The notes: generated by a model not told the origin, from the letters alone. A DNA stretch of 64,000 nt from Phytoseiulus persimilis (GCA_037576195.1 CM075101.1:30070001-30134000), one strand, 5' to 3'. Positions 1 to 14,278 are shown, counted from the first letter of the stretch. Made by a program: numbers and translations.

Positions 1-3000
1 CGGGCCGGGAGTTCAACACGAGGGCAGATCGTTGGCGTGCCTCCCCCCTTTTTGTCCTTTCCCGTGCCGGCCCCATGCTGCCGGTGGTTGTGTTTGAGGG
101 GTACATGTTCGCTCGCGCGCCATCTGGTCAATGGACGTGGGACGACGCTGCATCTGCTACCGGACGTGCCGCCGAACCGGCCGCCGTCCCCTTAGTTGGC
201 CGAACGTTCAGCAGTCGGGCTCTCATCCGAGCGAGCGGTCAGGGCGCCAATCTGCGAGCAAACCTTAAAGCCAGGTCAGGGGAGGAGAGGCGACCCACAG
301 ACCGGTGAGCGAATCGGGTGGGGTTCGTGGAGCAGGTTGCTCGTTTTCGAAGAATCGTACTTTTTGCTTTTCCTCCAAGCCGGTCCATCGCGGATAGCGC
401 GCGGTGCTGTGCTCGGAACGTCGATTGTCAGCTCAACGACAAACCGAGCTCGCATCATCTTTTCTCTCCATCACCTCAGCTCCGTATCGCCTCGATTCAG
501 CCCATGAAATGCTCTCAGCAGACTGGTGATTAGTTCAGGCCGTAGCCACGGATAACTATGAGGCGTTGGAGGACACCGGCGCGCGGGAACACCGACTCTG
601 GAAGCCATGGATAGGGCTCGAGGAAAGGAAGCTCGAAGGAAGAGAGCAGCGGCGGGGGAATTGACGAGCTCGTGTTTTTGTGCGGGGAGGAAGTTTCGTT
701 TTTATGAAACGTTCCCGTTCCAAGGAACTCGGTAACATATTGAAAGGTCCCTTAACAACCTGAGGCGAAGCTATCCCGAGCGCTTCCGTATTGTTTGCCT
801 TCGGTCCCGCTCCGTGGCAGAATTCTCGCGGTGTTTTTTAATTGAACCCCATCGCTGGATGGATCGAGACGACTCGGAGCCGCTTCCAGGTTTCGTTTTG
901 CTATCCGACATCGGGATCCTCAGAGCGAGCTTTCCCTCCGTTATGCCTCCCGTCTTGCGAATTTCCGCGTGTCGTATTCGCACTTCACTGTTTCCCGTGT
1001 AAGCTGTTCTTATCGTGCACAGTTCGGTCGGCAGTCCGATGGGTCCCGAGCGAGACTACTCGGCTCGAGCAAAGAAGCGAGTGAGCAATCAATAGAGACG
1101 ATTCACACGCTCCCCGAGGGAGCGATTTGTGTCTGACTCTGGCTGGAAACAAGACGACGGCGACGACTCTTGAATGGAGCTGAACAAGAACAACTTCCTG
1201 TTCTCCGACGGCGTTCAGCGAGGATGTCAACTTCCCAGCCAATATGGTCCCGCCCCGGACGCATCCAGGTGTTCCGACGGAGCTACAGCCCTGCGACGAA
1301 ATCCAGTCGTATTTGAGCGTCTATAAAACTTTCTCCTCCGCGACTTGTTAGCACGACGTTGCTTGAGCACCGATTCGTCCTTTTTGGGGAACCGAAAGAA
1401 TGTCGAGACTATCGATGGTCTTATTTCGCTCGATTTTGACAGCTCGTTGTCCCCTTCAACTCAAACAATTGTATTTTTCAAATTTCACCGGTGAAACGTT
1501 TGCACCCACCCATAATGTTGATCGTTGTAAATAACGTCGAGACCCTCGCATCTAATGACTGAATCACGTTGTGTGAAAAGTCATTGTTGAATGAATCCAA
1601 CGATCGGGGAGGCGGGAGGGAGGGTTGGCGTCTCGAAAGCCAATCTTCCGAGAGCTGGTTGAGTCGACAGTATCGCTCGCGCGGCAGAGTAAAAAATGAG
1701 ATTCCTTCAAAAAGGAACGACGGAGAGAATCGATTCCGGCGCCTCGAGACGTTCCACGAGGGGTAGTTCGACCTCTCTCTCCGCGTCAGGTGGTTCCGAA
1801 ACGGTCGTCGCCGTAACCAGGCGGCCAGTTGTCTCACGGAGCGCCTGACTGCATGGCCGGCCGGCTGGCTGATGTAGCCCGGGCAACAAAAGGGATTTTT
1901 TCCTCCTATGAATGGCTTCACAATTAATGCACCGAAGCTAAGCCAACACAATGGAGTCCGACAACGGTCGCCGTCCAACCGGTCGCCGCTGCGCTCGGCT
2001 CCGCGCATTGCTCCGCTGGTGTCGAAGGCGGGCGTATAATGTTCGTAGTTCGAGCTTGAACAACGGCCGAACCGGCGGCACCCACTCCTTCAAACTGCTG
2101 GTGCCCGGCACCCGGTGTTCTGCTCGGCGCTGGTTTTGACGCTCGCTACGGTCTTGCTCGCTCTCCCCGACGCGCTGACTTTCCTCGCTCTCGTCAAACT
2201 TCGGATCTCATTCAGTAAGCAAACTTGACCACCTCAAACCGCCGTCGTCGCAGCTCCTTGTGCCGGCGGCTGCGCTGGCCGCAGCATAAATGGTGACGCC
2301 GAGAAATTTAAAATTCAGGCTGAAAAACGCCTTCACTCGTCAATCAGAGAATTCGCAATGAGGCACAAATCGATCCACAAGGAGCTCAACAGCGGCCCGC
2401 CCGACCAGCCGCGAGTTCGGCGAGAATCTGTCACCGGCTCTTCGCGCGCTCGTGACGCTGAGGTGACATTCACGAGCGCTGAGGATTTCGGCAGTGGTTC
2501 CTCACCGCGTGCCGGCTAGGTCGTCCGCACAGAACCGATTAGCGATCCCGCACGAAGGGTGTGTCAACGAGAGCGCCTGAGAGGGTAGCGAAACGTCACC
2601 GTGAACGCCGTCGGCACTGCCAAACGCGAGCAAACGTTGGATTTTTCTACGTCGCCTCGGAGTACTGTGCGCCGCCGCTCGTTCGAACGAACGAGGCCGA
2701 AGGAACTCTCGAACCAAACTATGAATCACTCCGGCAACCGATAGCAGGGCAGAAGCCGAATATCTGATGACAGCTTTCGGATCTTTGGGATCAGTTTCCG
2801 TCGAGAGCTCCAGATCAAACTCGGACAGGAAACGAGAAAGTTCCAGCCGAGCTCTGACCGACTGAACGGAGAGATGTTTCTCCGATTGTTCAGCTGGCCG
2901 AGCCGCAACGCAGGAAACTGCTTTCGAGCTCGTTTGCCCTCGTTCCACTCGGCTGCTCATTGATGAGATTTATAGTGAGAAGAAAAATGATAATCAAGGC

Positions 3001-6000
3001 GCTAGAACATCATGGCTCGAGCAAAAAAAAAAAAAAAAAAAACACGACCGCTTAGCACGTCGCATCGCTCCAACCGAGCAAGGAGCCCTTGGGTCGTTCT
3101 TTCTGTCCACAAGAGAGACCGGCGACTCGGTGAAGCGTGGAAAGTTGCTCAATTTCCCTCGAAAAGAACCATGTTCGTCGAACAAACGAAAAATAATCAC
3201 TCTCTCCCCCAGGCCCGCTTTTCCGCTTCGGAACCGTGAGCCTCCATCCGTTTTCTGTTAACTCTGTTTTTTCTGTCACTCTCTCATTCAGTGCAAAAAC
3301 GTCGTCGTGGACGCCGTCACTCACGACGCACCAGCCGATCTCAACCGAATGTAGTCTCTGATCTCTCGGTTTGTTTTGCCGCTCTGCTGACGTCTTCTTT
3401 TAGGCGATGACAATCGTGTGCCCGCAGACCGCCGCAAATGAAGTCCACGTCATCTTCCTTCCGGAACAACTTTTGTCCGCCGGCCGGAGCAAGAAGAGAA
3501 ACGAGCGTCCGTTGGTCACGATCCGATTAACCCGAACGACCTCAGATATCAGATTCATTCGCTCGGACACTCATCTCCCGAATTATTTATCTATTTTTTA
3601 CTATTACCTAATAATAACAGATTGCGATCGAGACGGTGAGACCCGTCTCAGTCCATGACATCGGTATTCCCAAAAATTTCCGGGTTCGTCAACAGCGGTC
3701 CGACCATCAGCTTCACCCATTGCTCTTCCATGTCCCGTTCTCGAACTTTGCTGGAGAATTCGACTGGAGCCGCTTTTTGGAGTTCGCGTCTCCCCTCGAG
3801 GCGCTCCTGTCTCCATCCTTCAATCGAAGGGTATTGAGCTCTGCGCCGACGGACACGAGGCGAGTGATTTTGCCTCCGAGAAAAATTGCTTGTGGCAATC
3901 TTCGTCGATGGAACACAGCCGATCTAAATTCGAATGCTGCCCTTGACCTTCCTGTCGGTTTTTGCTTGAACTTTCTCCTGACTTGCACTCGGGTGCAATT
4001 TAATCAAGAACTGAACCAGCTTCGTCATTTCCGATACCAACCCGAGAAAACCCTTCCTTCTCCATCCGTGAGTATGCAGGGAACCGATGTCTCGGTTCTG
4101 CGAGTTCTGTGTCACGAATATGCCCCCATACACCATGAACTCCATCATCGCTGTGGTCGCGCATGCTCATGCCCTATTGTTTCTGCAGCTCACATCGATA
4201 CCGCTATTGTCGCTTTGTTTCTGTCTTCCTGCTGTTCCCCTGGTTGTCGTCCCGCTGCTGCTGCAATCAATAACATTGCACCCCTTCTATTCGATCACCG
4301 TTCCGTTCGACAGCCGGTTCCTTCAACAACTTTCATACCTGCAGCAGTTATTTTTTGCCATGGGCGAGCTTGTTTGCTGATGATAAACAATCGGTAGAGC
4401 GTGGGAATGCGAACGGATCTCATATCGAGTTCATGCTGCTCGAAGCCGCAAGTGATTGCCAGAAAACTTGAGTCTAGGACAGAGAACAGTCGTTTGCTGC
4501 GCTACTCGTTGTCCAGCGAGCATCTGGACAATCGAGTTTCCGAGACGTTGAAGCCTCGTAGAGGCGCAACGAGTTCATCCACGCCGTGATGTAGTAGACA
4601 GCCGAATCTTTGGCGATCACAGTACGAGCTGCCGGAAGTGAAACGACTACTCCAGTAGACTCAATCCGTTCTGTCGTAGCGCTCTCGACCTACAATAGGT
4701 TACGGACTGGACGTCTCGCATAACGGCGCCAGATCTGAGCGAAATAGGCAGACAATCACTCACAAGGTGGCGCATCGTGTTCTAGTCTGCTAGAGCGCCG
4801 AGGATCGTAAAGGCTGCGGGTCCTCTCTCGGAATTTCCTGATTCTCTTCCTGACGATGTGCTAGAAAAACTAGTTTCGGGAGATGCAAAATTTGGCGAAT
4901 TATCTGATCCGATAACAAAAATTGACAACGGAGAAGATCTCTGTCTTGTGGCATGATTTGACCACGTTTGCTGATTCCTCCGGCTGATACTCTCAATGCA
5001 ATTCCGGTCCAAAACTCGTTCTACTCCACGGGACTCCTAGAAAGTTTGTTTCCGCGGAACGGTCGGGAGGAGCAGTCAGACAACTTCGTCGACCTGGCTG
5101 CTCGGGATTTGCCTACTCGGATCGACACGTTAATCTCCTCATCCTCCTATCGCTCGCTCAGGGATTGGTGGGGCACAACGTACCGACACGCGGGAAGTGA
5201 GGAAAGGAGGAGCAATCAACACTATGATTCGAAATGAGAAGCTCTCACACAGACCGGATCTGCTTCCGCACTTGGTTGGGCTTCAAGCGCATTTGAAGCA
5301 TTTGTAACTCCCACGCAGAAGTGATTCAAAGCCTAGCTCGAATCGGGAAACTCATGCCGACATCAGAACAGTTTCACCCTTAAACGAGCGCTGGATCTCA
5401 AGCAAACCGGCAAACCGTATCTTCCAATCAAAAAGCGGATTCTGACTTTTATACCCACTTCGTGGAAAGAAAAACGCCAAACGGTCTCGGTCCAATGACT
5501 CGTGAGTCCCTGCCGAACCGTTATTTTGGGTTCCTCTTCAGATCCGAAGTTTTTCCGTTCCCGGTGTTTATCTCGCTCCCTCCCTCTCTCCCGTTTCATG
5601 TCTACGGAACATGTACGAACGTGTTCCTCGAAGCATTCGCCCAAGTTGCCGATCCGCTTCGCCCAGGGAAAGGAGCAGCCAACAGAGCTCGCTCGATTGG
5701 AGGAATCCACTGGTCCTTCTGAAGACTTTTTCAAGAGAATAGGTGGGTGTCCGCGGACGAAAGTGGACGGCAGCCGGCCGCCGTGCAGCTCACCAAAAAA
5801 TGTTCTGGATGACACATCTAAGAACACAGCTCAGGTCTGATAGCAGAAGACAACGGGGGGAGTGGAACTGCGACCAGCATCATCATAGCCAGCTTCGGTT
5901 GTCCCTTCTCTAATTTTCTTGGAATTGGCGCTTGCACCCGTCCGTATTGCCGGTGCTCCTCTGCCTGGTCGATGCAGGCAATTTTGACGTCTTTCCATGC

Positions 6001-7135
6001 TGATCGGGGATTGGCATTCTCGAGCTCTCGGGTATCTACGCCGGAACCACTCGTACCGCTCGACGGAATGTATTTACGGTGAGCTCGCATAGACGTTTCC
6101 AGAGGTCAGCTCGTCAACGAGAATTCCTCTCGCTACGATTCCGGCGTCTTGTTTGGACTCTCTCCGAGTGTGCTGGGAATGCTCAGACGATAAGGACACA
6201 CTCCTCGAGACGTCGAGCTCGACGGACAGACAGACATGGAATCCATGGCTAACGACGACGGTGGCTTGATCCGTCCAATGTCCTGCGCCAGAGGCATTAA
6301 AAGTCAATCAAACTGTTTATTACCCCCGTTGTTGAGTCATATGGCGCCGTCCCTCTCTGATTACGCAGTAATCGGAACTGAGTCTTCTGCCCAGAGCGGA
6401 GTCGTGCTCAATCTGATTCCATCGCACATTTCGAGAGACATTTTCTTGCTTTTCAGCTGAATCGTCCTCGGCAGGGCCCAAAGTTCCATGAGAGATTCAC
6501 GGCCGTTTCCGACGAGCCGATACACCGTGGAACCATCGCAGGAAGTTCGTTCTCTTCTCAGGAACTCCACTTTGCTTCCATGTTCGTTTTCTCCGCGTCT
6601 GACTCCGAAGTTCCATGTCCGATGTCGAGTTATCGAAGTGAGGCCTTACTGATCTCCTCGGGAACGAGTTATTTGCTGGAAGACTACTTTCACCTGTACC
6701 AATGAGCCCTCATCAAAAGAGGGAGCTTCGAGCTGAGATTCACTTGTTTTCCTTCGAAATTCCGAGTGCGGATCAAAGGATCATTTCGTCAATGCTCAAC
6801 CGTCGCTGCTGGCTTCTGGTTTTCGTCGATTCGGCTCTCACGTCGATTAGTATGGATTTGGATTTTCGATCGTTGTGATTCCAACAGCCGGGAGTATTTC
6901 GAAATCAGCCATAAGGACATACTGGTCGTGAGCTGGGGGGGATTACTCAGGCCTGCGCGAGAATATCACCCCTGGTCATTTAGAAATTCAGACCCGTTTG
7001 CTATCCTTCGCTGTCCTACTCGATTATTGACGCAATTTCGTCGACTGGAGCTCATGAGATGCGATACAATGAGAATAATCCATGCGTCAGGTGGAGTTAA
7101 TACCTCTTAAATCGATTCCGGAGCACCAATGTGAA
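1..7135. other. No supported gene
   Basis: It contains the poly-A run at 3.02 kb and many overlapping open frames on both strands. The longest (3636-4397, plus, 253 codons from a GTG) has no recognisable domain and no convincing splice borders. I see no gene, RNA gene or element. Confidence 0.5.
3023..3042 (+). repeat. 20-base poly-A run
   Basis: Twenty A residues in a row. It could be the tail of a retroposed sequence, but no SINE-like body or target duplication is visible to its left. Confidence 0.85.
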
Positions 7136-7495
7136 TTAACGACTCAGTTGAGCAAACGAATCGCCGGAGTAGAACCAGGAGAAGCCGGTGAAGAGAACAA
7201 GAATAATTAGCCCCGAGCGACAACTACGAGAAGGAGTGCACGAAGCGCATGAAGTACAGTCATGGTCGTCATAGCTGATCATTGGATCTACGACATGAGA
7301 TCCGCTCGGATACGCCGACGAAGACGACGGCGTCTCGGCATTCGTTAACAGCCGATCACGAGTAGCTGCAGGCAGGCTTTGAGACAAAGCCGAGCTTTGA
7401 CTTTCATGAATGATGCAACAGGTCCCCCCGACCTTTTCAGAGCTGGATCCGAGTGCACGCTGAATACTCGACAAAACGTCGCTCAAGTGGATCAT
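7136..7495 (-). CDS. Open frame with C-terminal hydrophobic segment, coding status uncertain
   Basis: From an ATG at 7495 the frame runs 119 codons to TAA. It is Ser- and Cys-rich in the middle (DCTSCASCTPSRSC) and has a hydrophobic stretch near the end (GLIILVLFTGFSWFY). An AG after a weak pyrimidine tract lies about 20 nt upstream, so it could be a terminal exon. No homology is recognised, and no nearby poly(A) signal was seen on this strand. The length is within chance expectation. Confidence 0.14.
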   Translation of the reverse strand: MIHLSDVLSSIQRALGSSSEKVGGTCCIIHESQSSALSQSLPAATRDRLLTNAETPSSSSAYPSGSHVVDPMISYDDHDCTSCASCTPSRSCRSGLIILVLFTGFSWFYSGDSFAQLSR

Positions 7496-10400
7496 GATGT
7501 ATAGGATACCCCTGGATGTGGTTGGCGTGATCCAGGCACGACGCTTCGCTCCTGATCCGACAGTCGCCCAATCAGAAAAAAAGGTTTCTCTGCGAAGGAA
7601 CGCAAATCGATACCTTAATTTCAACTCTTGTCTCCCGATCCTTCGCTCGGAAACTTCTGGACCCCGCATCCACGCCTTAATTTCTCAACGCGAGTGAAGA
7701 TTTCCAAGGGCGCTTCCCCTTCGAAGCCAGTTCTCACTCGGGATATTGGGAGTGCACTTAATTTTCTGAGCTTTGTTTGCGTCATGTGGGCCGCGCATTG
7801 AGTTCGCGAGCGATCTGGCCCGATCGCGGATCCAAGGTACTCCGAATGATTCCAGGGTTCTTCTTCCTTCGGAACCGACGCTACCATGGCCACGATTCGG
7901 CGTTGACGACAATTTGACGAAAAATGTCATTTTCTGCTCGGATCTGAATTGAAGCAGCGGCTTCTCTTCGTTTCTGTCGTCCCCCTCGGCCCCAGCTTCT
8001 TTCTGCCTCAGCTGCCGCTGATTCAGAAACGTTGCTGCTGGAGCCGTTGTCAACGTGATGACCCTTAGCAATCTAGATGGTGGCGGTGGCCGCCGCAACA
8101 CCAGCAACCATGTGACTTCGGTGACACCAACGGACCGCGGAACATGCGAGCGAGCAACCGACCGAGAAGCTCACAAGGAACTCGTTTAAGTAGCGGAGCG
8201 AAAATATTCAAGATTTATGCTGAAATGTCTACCTACCGCTACGCAGTAAGCAAAACTGTTCCGAGAGGACGGCCGTAATTTGTACTCAATGGAGCGGAGC
8301 CCACCCCTCGCTCCCTTCTCAGTACCCATACCGGAGCCTCCGCTATGCACCGCATCAAAGTGCACGGAGCAATGTCCCGTCCTGTTGTGGGCACCGCTTC
8401 GTTCTCGTCGCCCTATCACCAGGAGAACACCGCGGACGCCTTGGCGCTCCCTATTGACCTTCCCCGACGCCTCGAGAGTAAACACGCGGGACCCGCCCCC
8501 GTTTGCCGGGCCTCCGTTAGGCCCTCCTCGCAGCTCGCTCTTCGCCAGCCTTAATTTTCTTCCTTTGTTCGTGCGCCTCTTCCACCTGTACTGTCTGCCC
8601 TCAAGAATCCAGCCCGCCACCGCGCCTCCTCTCACGCCACTCGGACTGGCCTCGAGATTGCGTAATATTCCGCGGAAGACCAGCGCGATGACCGCGACCT
8701 AGTGGAAACGACACCAAATTTGCTAAGGCTTGCCGCCTTCGTCGGAGCTGTCGTCGACCTAATAGATCACCATGAATCCAACGTCAACGAACGTCGAATG
8801 GATGCAGCCAGCTCCACTAGATGAATGTTCCTTATCATAACCGAGCAGCCAGTAGCCCAGACCGAATGCTCGGTCACAAATTTTGTTCGATCGCCGGCGT
8901 TGGTGAACGATTCGGTCTGAAACTCAGTTTCCAAAAGTCGGTCCACCCGGCCGGTCCGTTATTCCCCGTTTTCTCCAAAGGGTCAGCGGTTCCCAGCACC
9001 TCGCAATAACGTTCCTCAAATAACTTGAACTCTTGGAAAGTTGAGCGGGTCAAAAGGAGTCGCTCTTTTCAGCTCTGTGAAAAAATATCCATTCAGCGAG
9101 CCGAAAGGAGACCGCACAGCTTCGATCGCCACGATGAAACACGCCGGATTTTCTCCCAAATAAATCAGATATCAGGACGTCGGAAAAATTCAGTTATGAA
9201 TTCGATGGCTCCACTGTCCTTTTTTTGCATCATGGTGGTCACGACCACATATCCCGTACGATGCCTCACGCGGATGTGAGCGACTCGAACACCGCTTTTG
9301 TGATGGCTGATCAGATTCTCCGGCCCAGATGACGGAAATGAGACACATGTCGCGTTATGAAGCCATCGGAGGTTCGAGGAATTGATACATCAAACAGAGA
9401 CAAATACTCGAGACCGAGTGAAAAAACTCTACGGCTCCATCCACCGCTGGCGTCTTAGTTTCGGAAGCATGTCACGTCGTTGCTCGCTGCCAGATCGGCA
9501 TGATGCTTCGCGTGGCGCATCACACATCGCCGAGCGGACACACGTGCGCTCATTTTTGTGGAGATCGTCGTCGGGATTGGCATGGCGGCGCAGAGCCGAC
9601 GAAGGAACCGATTGATCCACGGACCCGTCAAGTCACTAGTTCCTTTTTATGGCTTCTGGGAAGATGATTTTTGGCTTGGTGTCCACGTCTCGGAAAAACT
9701 GGGAGCGCTTCCTGTGACTAGCGGTTCCTTTTCTCGTCGCGATGCCTCGGCTCCGCGGCCGTCTTTGTTTTTCGGACGGCGGACACTGATGGCGTCCTTA
9801 GGTCGCGATTTTCATCAGATGGGAATAGCCAGTCACGGAGAGATGATGTTCATCGAGTCCCGTGGCATTTCATCCTCCACCGGTTCCGGTAGACACCGTT
9901 CCGATTCCACTCAAGTTCCGATGACTTCAGGATGTTACACATCAGAATCGAGAGCGGCTGATTGGGAGTACGTATTCCCTTCGTCAGTGGACCGAAAGTG
10001 TCAGTCGAACGAAGTGAACCTCATGGGAGAGCGATTGGTTCGTGTTTGTCCGTCTGGTAGCCCGCTTGTTGCTCCATCGTTCTTCGTTCCGCGGATCGTG
10101 GGTGTTTGACGTCTCAGCAGCGGAACAGCAGAAGAAAGATCGACAGCTAGCCGAGGAAGTCTACGTCGAATAACACGTAGACAGTAACGGTATCAAGTCG
10201 TCATTGCGTAGCCGCCAGTCATCGCCGTCGTTGTCGTCTTCCAGTGCAACAGCTTTCATCCCGCTCGCACTGAAGCACAAACACAGCAGCGCCGACATTG
10301 ACGGTGATCCAAACATCGTTGCACTCATCGTTTCAGCGCAACAAAGTTTACTCGACGAAACAAAGGAGGAACTCAGCCACCGAGGCTCGACAGTTGGTGA

Positions 10401-11837
10401 TAACCCGCCGGCCGCGGGGAATACGTTGGAAGTATATTGGCTGCCTGCGAACATGCGGTCAACATTCAGGAAACATAGGAGGTGGGCTCGAGCCGAGCTC
10501 ACAGTCTCTCTCTCTCGCATCTCGTTTCCACACCGACAAAAACTACCAGGCACGGATGGAGATCGATGCCGGTAGCTCTTCTGGAGCGAGAAGACCGTGG
10601 TTTGTCCACCGAACGTGAATAGCTCGGAACCGAGGGCTTGGTCAGAGCGCCCAAGCGGGGTCCGACCGAAAGAGCGTGAGATCGGCCGAGAATCGTCAGA
10701 AGGCTGCCTGGCTGTGAGTCACGCTTCTGTGTTGGTTTGCGAGCAGCACCGGTCAAGGGTTTCGACTTCCTTGTCAAACATTGGCACTGCCGACGTCTTC
10801 GATGCCGTTCGCCGTCGTCGTGGTGGTGGTGCCGTTGTTGTGGAATACTTGGACTCGGCCCAACATCCTGCCAGATGACAGACAAAAGACGCGGAGCGAG
10901 CGAGGAGAGGAGGAAGAATTTGTCGAATTGAAAGCGACAGACAAACACACTCCGTCCAGCTCTGCGTATCAGAGTTCGCGCGAGTGTGTCCGTTCATCTG
11001 TAAGAACTCGTACGGACTTCTCACGGAACTTTGATATTTTATTTGTGGTTCTGTCGACGTTGGCGTCGTTGCCCACCACAAAGAACCCCAGCCACTGGTG
11101 GCAGCGGGAACCGTCGTCACCAACGACACGAAGCGTCAAACAGCAACAGGAGAAAAACCTGCGGTCGGAATTCTGGAGGAACGCCGCGCCGCACTTTTTT
11201 TTCTCACAAAACGGTCAAAGCAACGGTCAGCATAATCCTCACGGCCGGACGGACAGAGTGTCGAAGCCAATTACGGTAGCGAGCGGTTGGGATAGAATGT
11301 TTCGGATCGACAACGAAGAGATGACGCGGAAATTTCCTCGAGGATCGCTCAGCCCCCATAAAACTGGGCGTGGGTCTAGGAAACTTGTAAAACCGAGCGG
11401 TAGCCCGGAGCTCATGACGGAAACGAGCTCTCGATGTCAAGTGAAACCGAGAGAGGAAACGGACTGAGTTGGCAGTTATGGAGCTAAACGCGCCTGAAAT
11501 GTTTACGAGAGCAATTCAATCAGAAGGAGCAAGCTCGCCACTTGGTCATGCCGGCCATTCAGCCCGTTCCATTCAACAGGACGAGCGAGACACCCGTCCC
11601 GCCACCCACGAGTCCGCCCAGAGAGAGCCTCCAGACACGGGCCGCGGGTGCGCAGCTTGTTGGAACGATACAGAGTGTCTACGAAACTCCGCCGTCGGGA
11701 GAGCCCGAGCGCTCATGAGAACTTTTGCCGCAAGCTCGACTGTCACGGCTCGGAGAAAGACTGGATCGTCTAGATTCGATCCGACTGGATTTTCAGAACA
11801 TACCGAACTCTAGGATCCTCAGTGGGGGCTCCAGGTT

Positions 11838-11867
11838 GCGGAATTCGGAATCGAATTCGGAATTCCA
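11838..11867 (+). repeat. Nested GAATTC palindromes / 10-bp direct repeats
   Basis: GAATTC occurs three times in 26 bp, within the directly repeated word GAATTCGGAAT. The whole block is close to self-complementary. Confidence 0.6.
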
Positions 11868-12350
11868 GATACTCTGAGATGACGGAGTTCCGCTGACGGA
11901 AAGGCCATCGGACGAGCCACACGTCCGACCATTTGTCGAGGGAGCTTATCATGGAGATGTTCTATAACAGGCGGATAGATGTGCCTCGTCGAACGAAACA
12001 GGAGACGACCTCGCGGAAGATGGGTAGTTCGAACATCAACGGCTTTGCTCTGTCGTTCGGAACAGTAAGGGTCATTGAGGCAAACCTTTTAGTGCTGAGC
12101 GAACCAAGTCGAGGTTCTCCAGAGTTGCGGTCGTTGAGTAGTCCTTGTTGTAACAACACACCAAATCACTCACGCACTCACTGCTGGACCGATGAATCAA
12201 TTAAATAGTCGACCGATTCCCGGCGAGAACCATAGCACGATGGAGGGGGCGTTTTTTCGGCGCAGCTCGAGTTCGATGCGGGACGAGGCGCGGTTTCGAA
12301 CCGTCGAAGGTTAGGCTCTACAATTTTCCCTTCTGTACGTCCTCTCAGGG

Positions 12351-12383
12351 TTGTAGTTGTTGTCGTCGTCGCTGCCGCCGCTC
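12351..12383 (+). repeat. Imperfect GTT/GTC/GCC trinucleotide tract
   Basis: A mixed trinucleotide run 50 bp before the CA microsatellite, with no coding context seen. Confidence 0.6.
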
Positions 12384-12436
12384 GGCGTCGGAAGTAATTC
12401 CTGGCTCGGCCCTGGTCGAGCTCCGGCCGGAGAATG

Positions 12437-12455
12437 CACACACACACACACACAC
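12437..12455 (+). repeat. (CA)n microsatellite
   Basis: About nine and a half CA units. Confidence 0.85.
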
Positions 12456-14230
12456 TTGTCACTGTCGTCGACGGAACAGCTGATGTCTGAGCAACGGTCG
12501 TTAATCCGAGTCTTGAAGATGAAACACGCGAAATCCTAGTTGGGCTTCACTCGCAGTTTCGCCCGTTACTCAGCGGGCTGAGATAAGTTCGGTACGATGG
12601 AGCTTCGGCGGTTGTGAGCTTCACTCGACGCTGTCGAGGGAGCGGAGGAACGGCTCGACGGAGCACTTGAATAACAACGATGACGATGGGGTCACCACGG
12701 AGACCGATTCAAAACACAAAAAAGTTCCTCAGAGCCGACAGTCGCTCCGCGAGTCACAGTCAGTCTCCACTTGGAGCTTCTTCATCTTCTTGGGCTCAGA
12801 GTCGCTCGTGGTCGGTCGTCGTAGTCGTTCCTCTGCCGTAACACTGACGGCGTTTGGCAACTCCCTTCTGCTCGGCTCAGTCGGTTTTCTGCAGGTTCGC
12901 CCGTTCTCTTGTGTACCATCGGCGGCAGAAGGAGCAGCGGCGGCAGCAGCGGATCAGCGCCAGCATAGGCTCGCACAGTGTAGCCGTCTGTTGTTGGCGA
13001 ATCGCTGCAGAAGCTTCGTGAGCTGCCGTTGACGTTGGCGCCACGCTCAACGTCGGAGAGGGGTATCCGTCGTAGATCGGAGAGGATTTACCGTCGTGGA
13101 CGACGTCGATGCTGGCGACACCGGGAGGCGGAGGAGGAAATCGCGGTGAAAGAGTGGGGAGTGCTGGAGGAAAAACGAACTAAGCGCCTAAATTCGAACC
13201 GACGTCAATTGGGCGATTCCCAATCGGAGACAATCGCGGCCGTTAGCAGCACAGGATTCGTAGCGGATTTGATCTCGAGTGGGACCAACCGACCTCGTGG
13301 TGGGAAGTCGATTCCCTCTCCATATCTCCCTTCCCAAACAGAGAGGGAGGGTCATCCTTGGGAAGGAAAAGGGAAAGCCATAGCAGGAGAAAAACAGCTT
13401 CCTCTTGCAACTTACTGGAGGCGGCAACGGACTGGAAGGGGGCAGCGGGCGTCGATAGCAGGGGGAGGAGAGGGGGTCAGGAGCAAGGGGGATACGGCAG
13501 CAGCCGAATGAGTTTGGCAATACGACATATCATGCAAATCAAATTACAAGCTCGGCTGCTTCATTCTCACTTCAATTTTTGTTATTTTTTCTTTCGTCAA
13601 CGCTAGCTCCACTCGGGATTCTCCACCTGGGGTCCGATGGTCAAACCCCGATGCGAGACCGGAGAATGATGGGAAGCTGCACTGGCGGCCTGTGCGATGA
13701 GAATCGCCCATCTCGGGAGGCTTCTTCGAGGGTCAGGGTCGAGGAATCGTAGCCTCGAGCGTCTGCTCTAGCAGCTTGCATCGGCAGCATTTTCGGCGGC
13801 CGATCCGGCTTTTGTTCCATTAGTTATTATTTCGGGTTGCAGCACTTCCCCTCGTCCTCATTCTGGATTCCTCGTTCTCCAGCCCGCTCTCTCGCCCGCT
13901 TCTCCTTTTCCTTGCGCGCAGACGGAAAAATTCCTCTGTTCATATTTATGCATCTATTGGGAATTAATGAAGCCGGCCGCTGGTGCTAAATACGAGCGAG
14001 GGGGCTGGTGGCCATTGGCTGTTGCAGTCTGGATGCCCGACTGGATGACTGGCTGATTGGATGGTTAGTTGCCTTCTCGCAGGCTTGCCGATGGTGGCTC
14101 GCTCCTCTAATAAGAAGCAGCACTCTCCAAGCGTACAAACATGGCGTTGATTGGCTGTCGATAGCTGCAGCAGTGCCAGCGGCCGCCAAAATCGGTCGAG
14201 TTTTTGTTAACAACACGCCTTGTATATGTA

Positions 14231-14278
14231 CGTCGGTTCCTCCGTCCGTCGGTTCCTCCGTCCGTCGGTTCCTCCGTG
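14231..14278 (+). repeat. Three tandem copies of a 16-bp unit
   Basis: The unit CGTCGGTTCCTCCGTC is repeated at 14231, 14247 and 14263. The three copies are identical except for the last base, which points to a recent slippage or unequal-exchange event. Confidence 0.9.

Noticed and set aside
2502-2960. Minus-strand 152-codon frame from ATG
   Set aside because: Length is within chance expectation for the window and no domain or splice partner was found.
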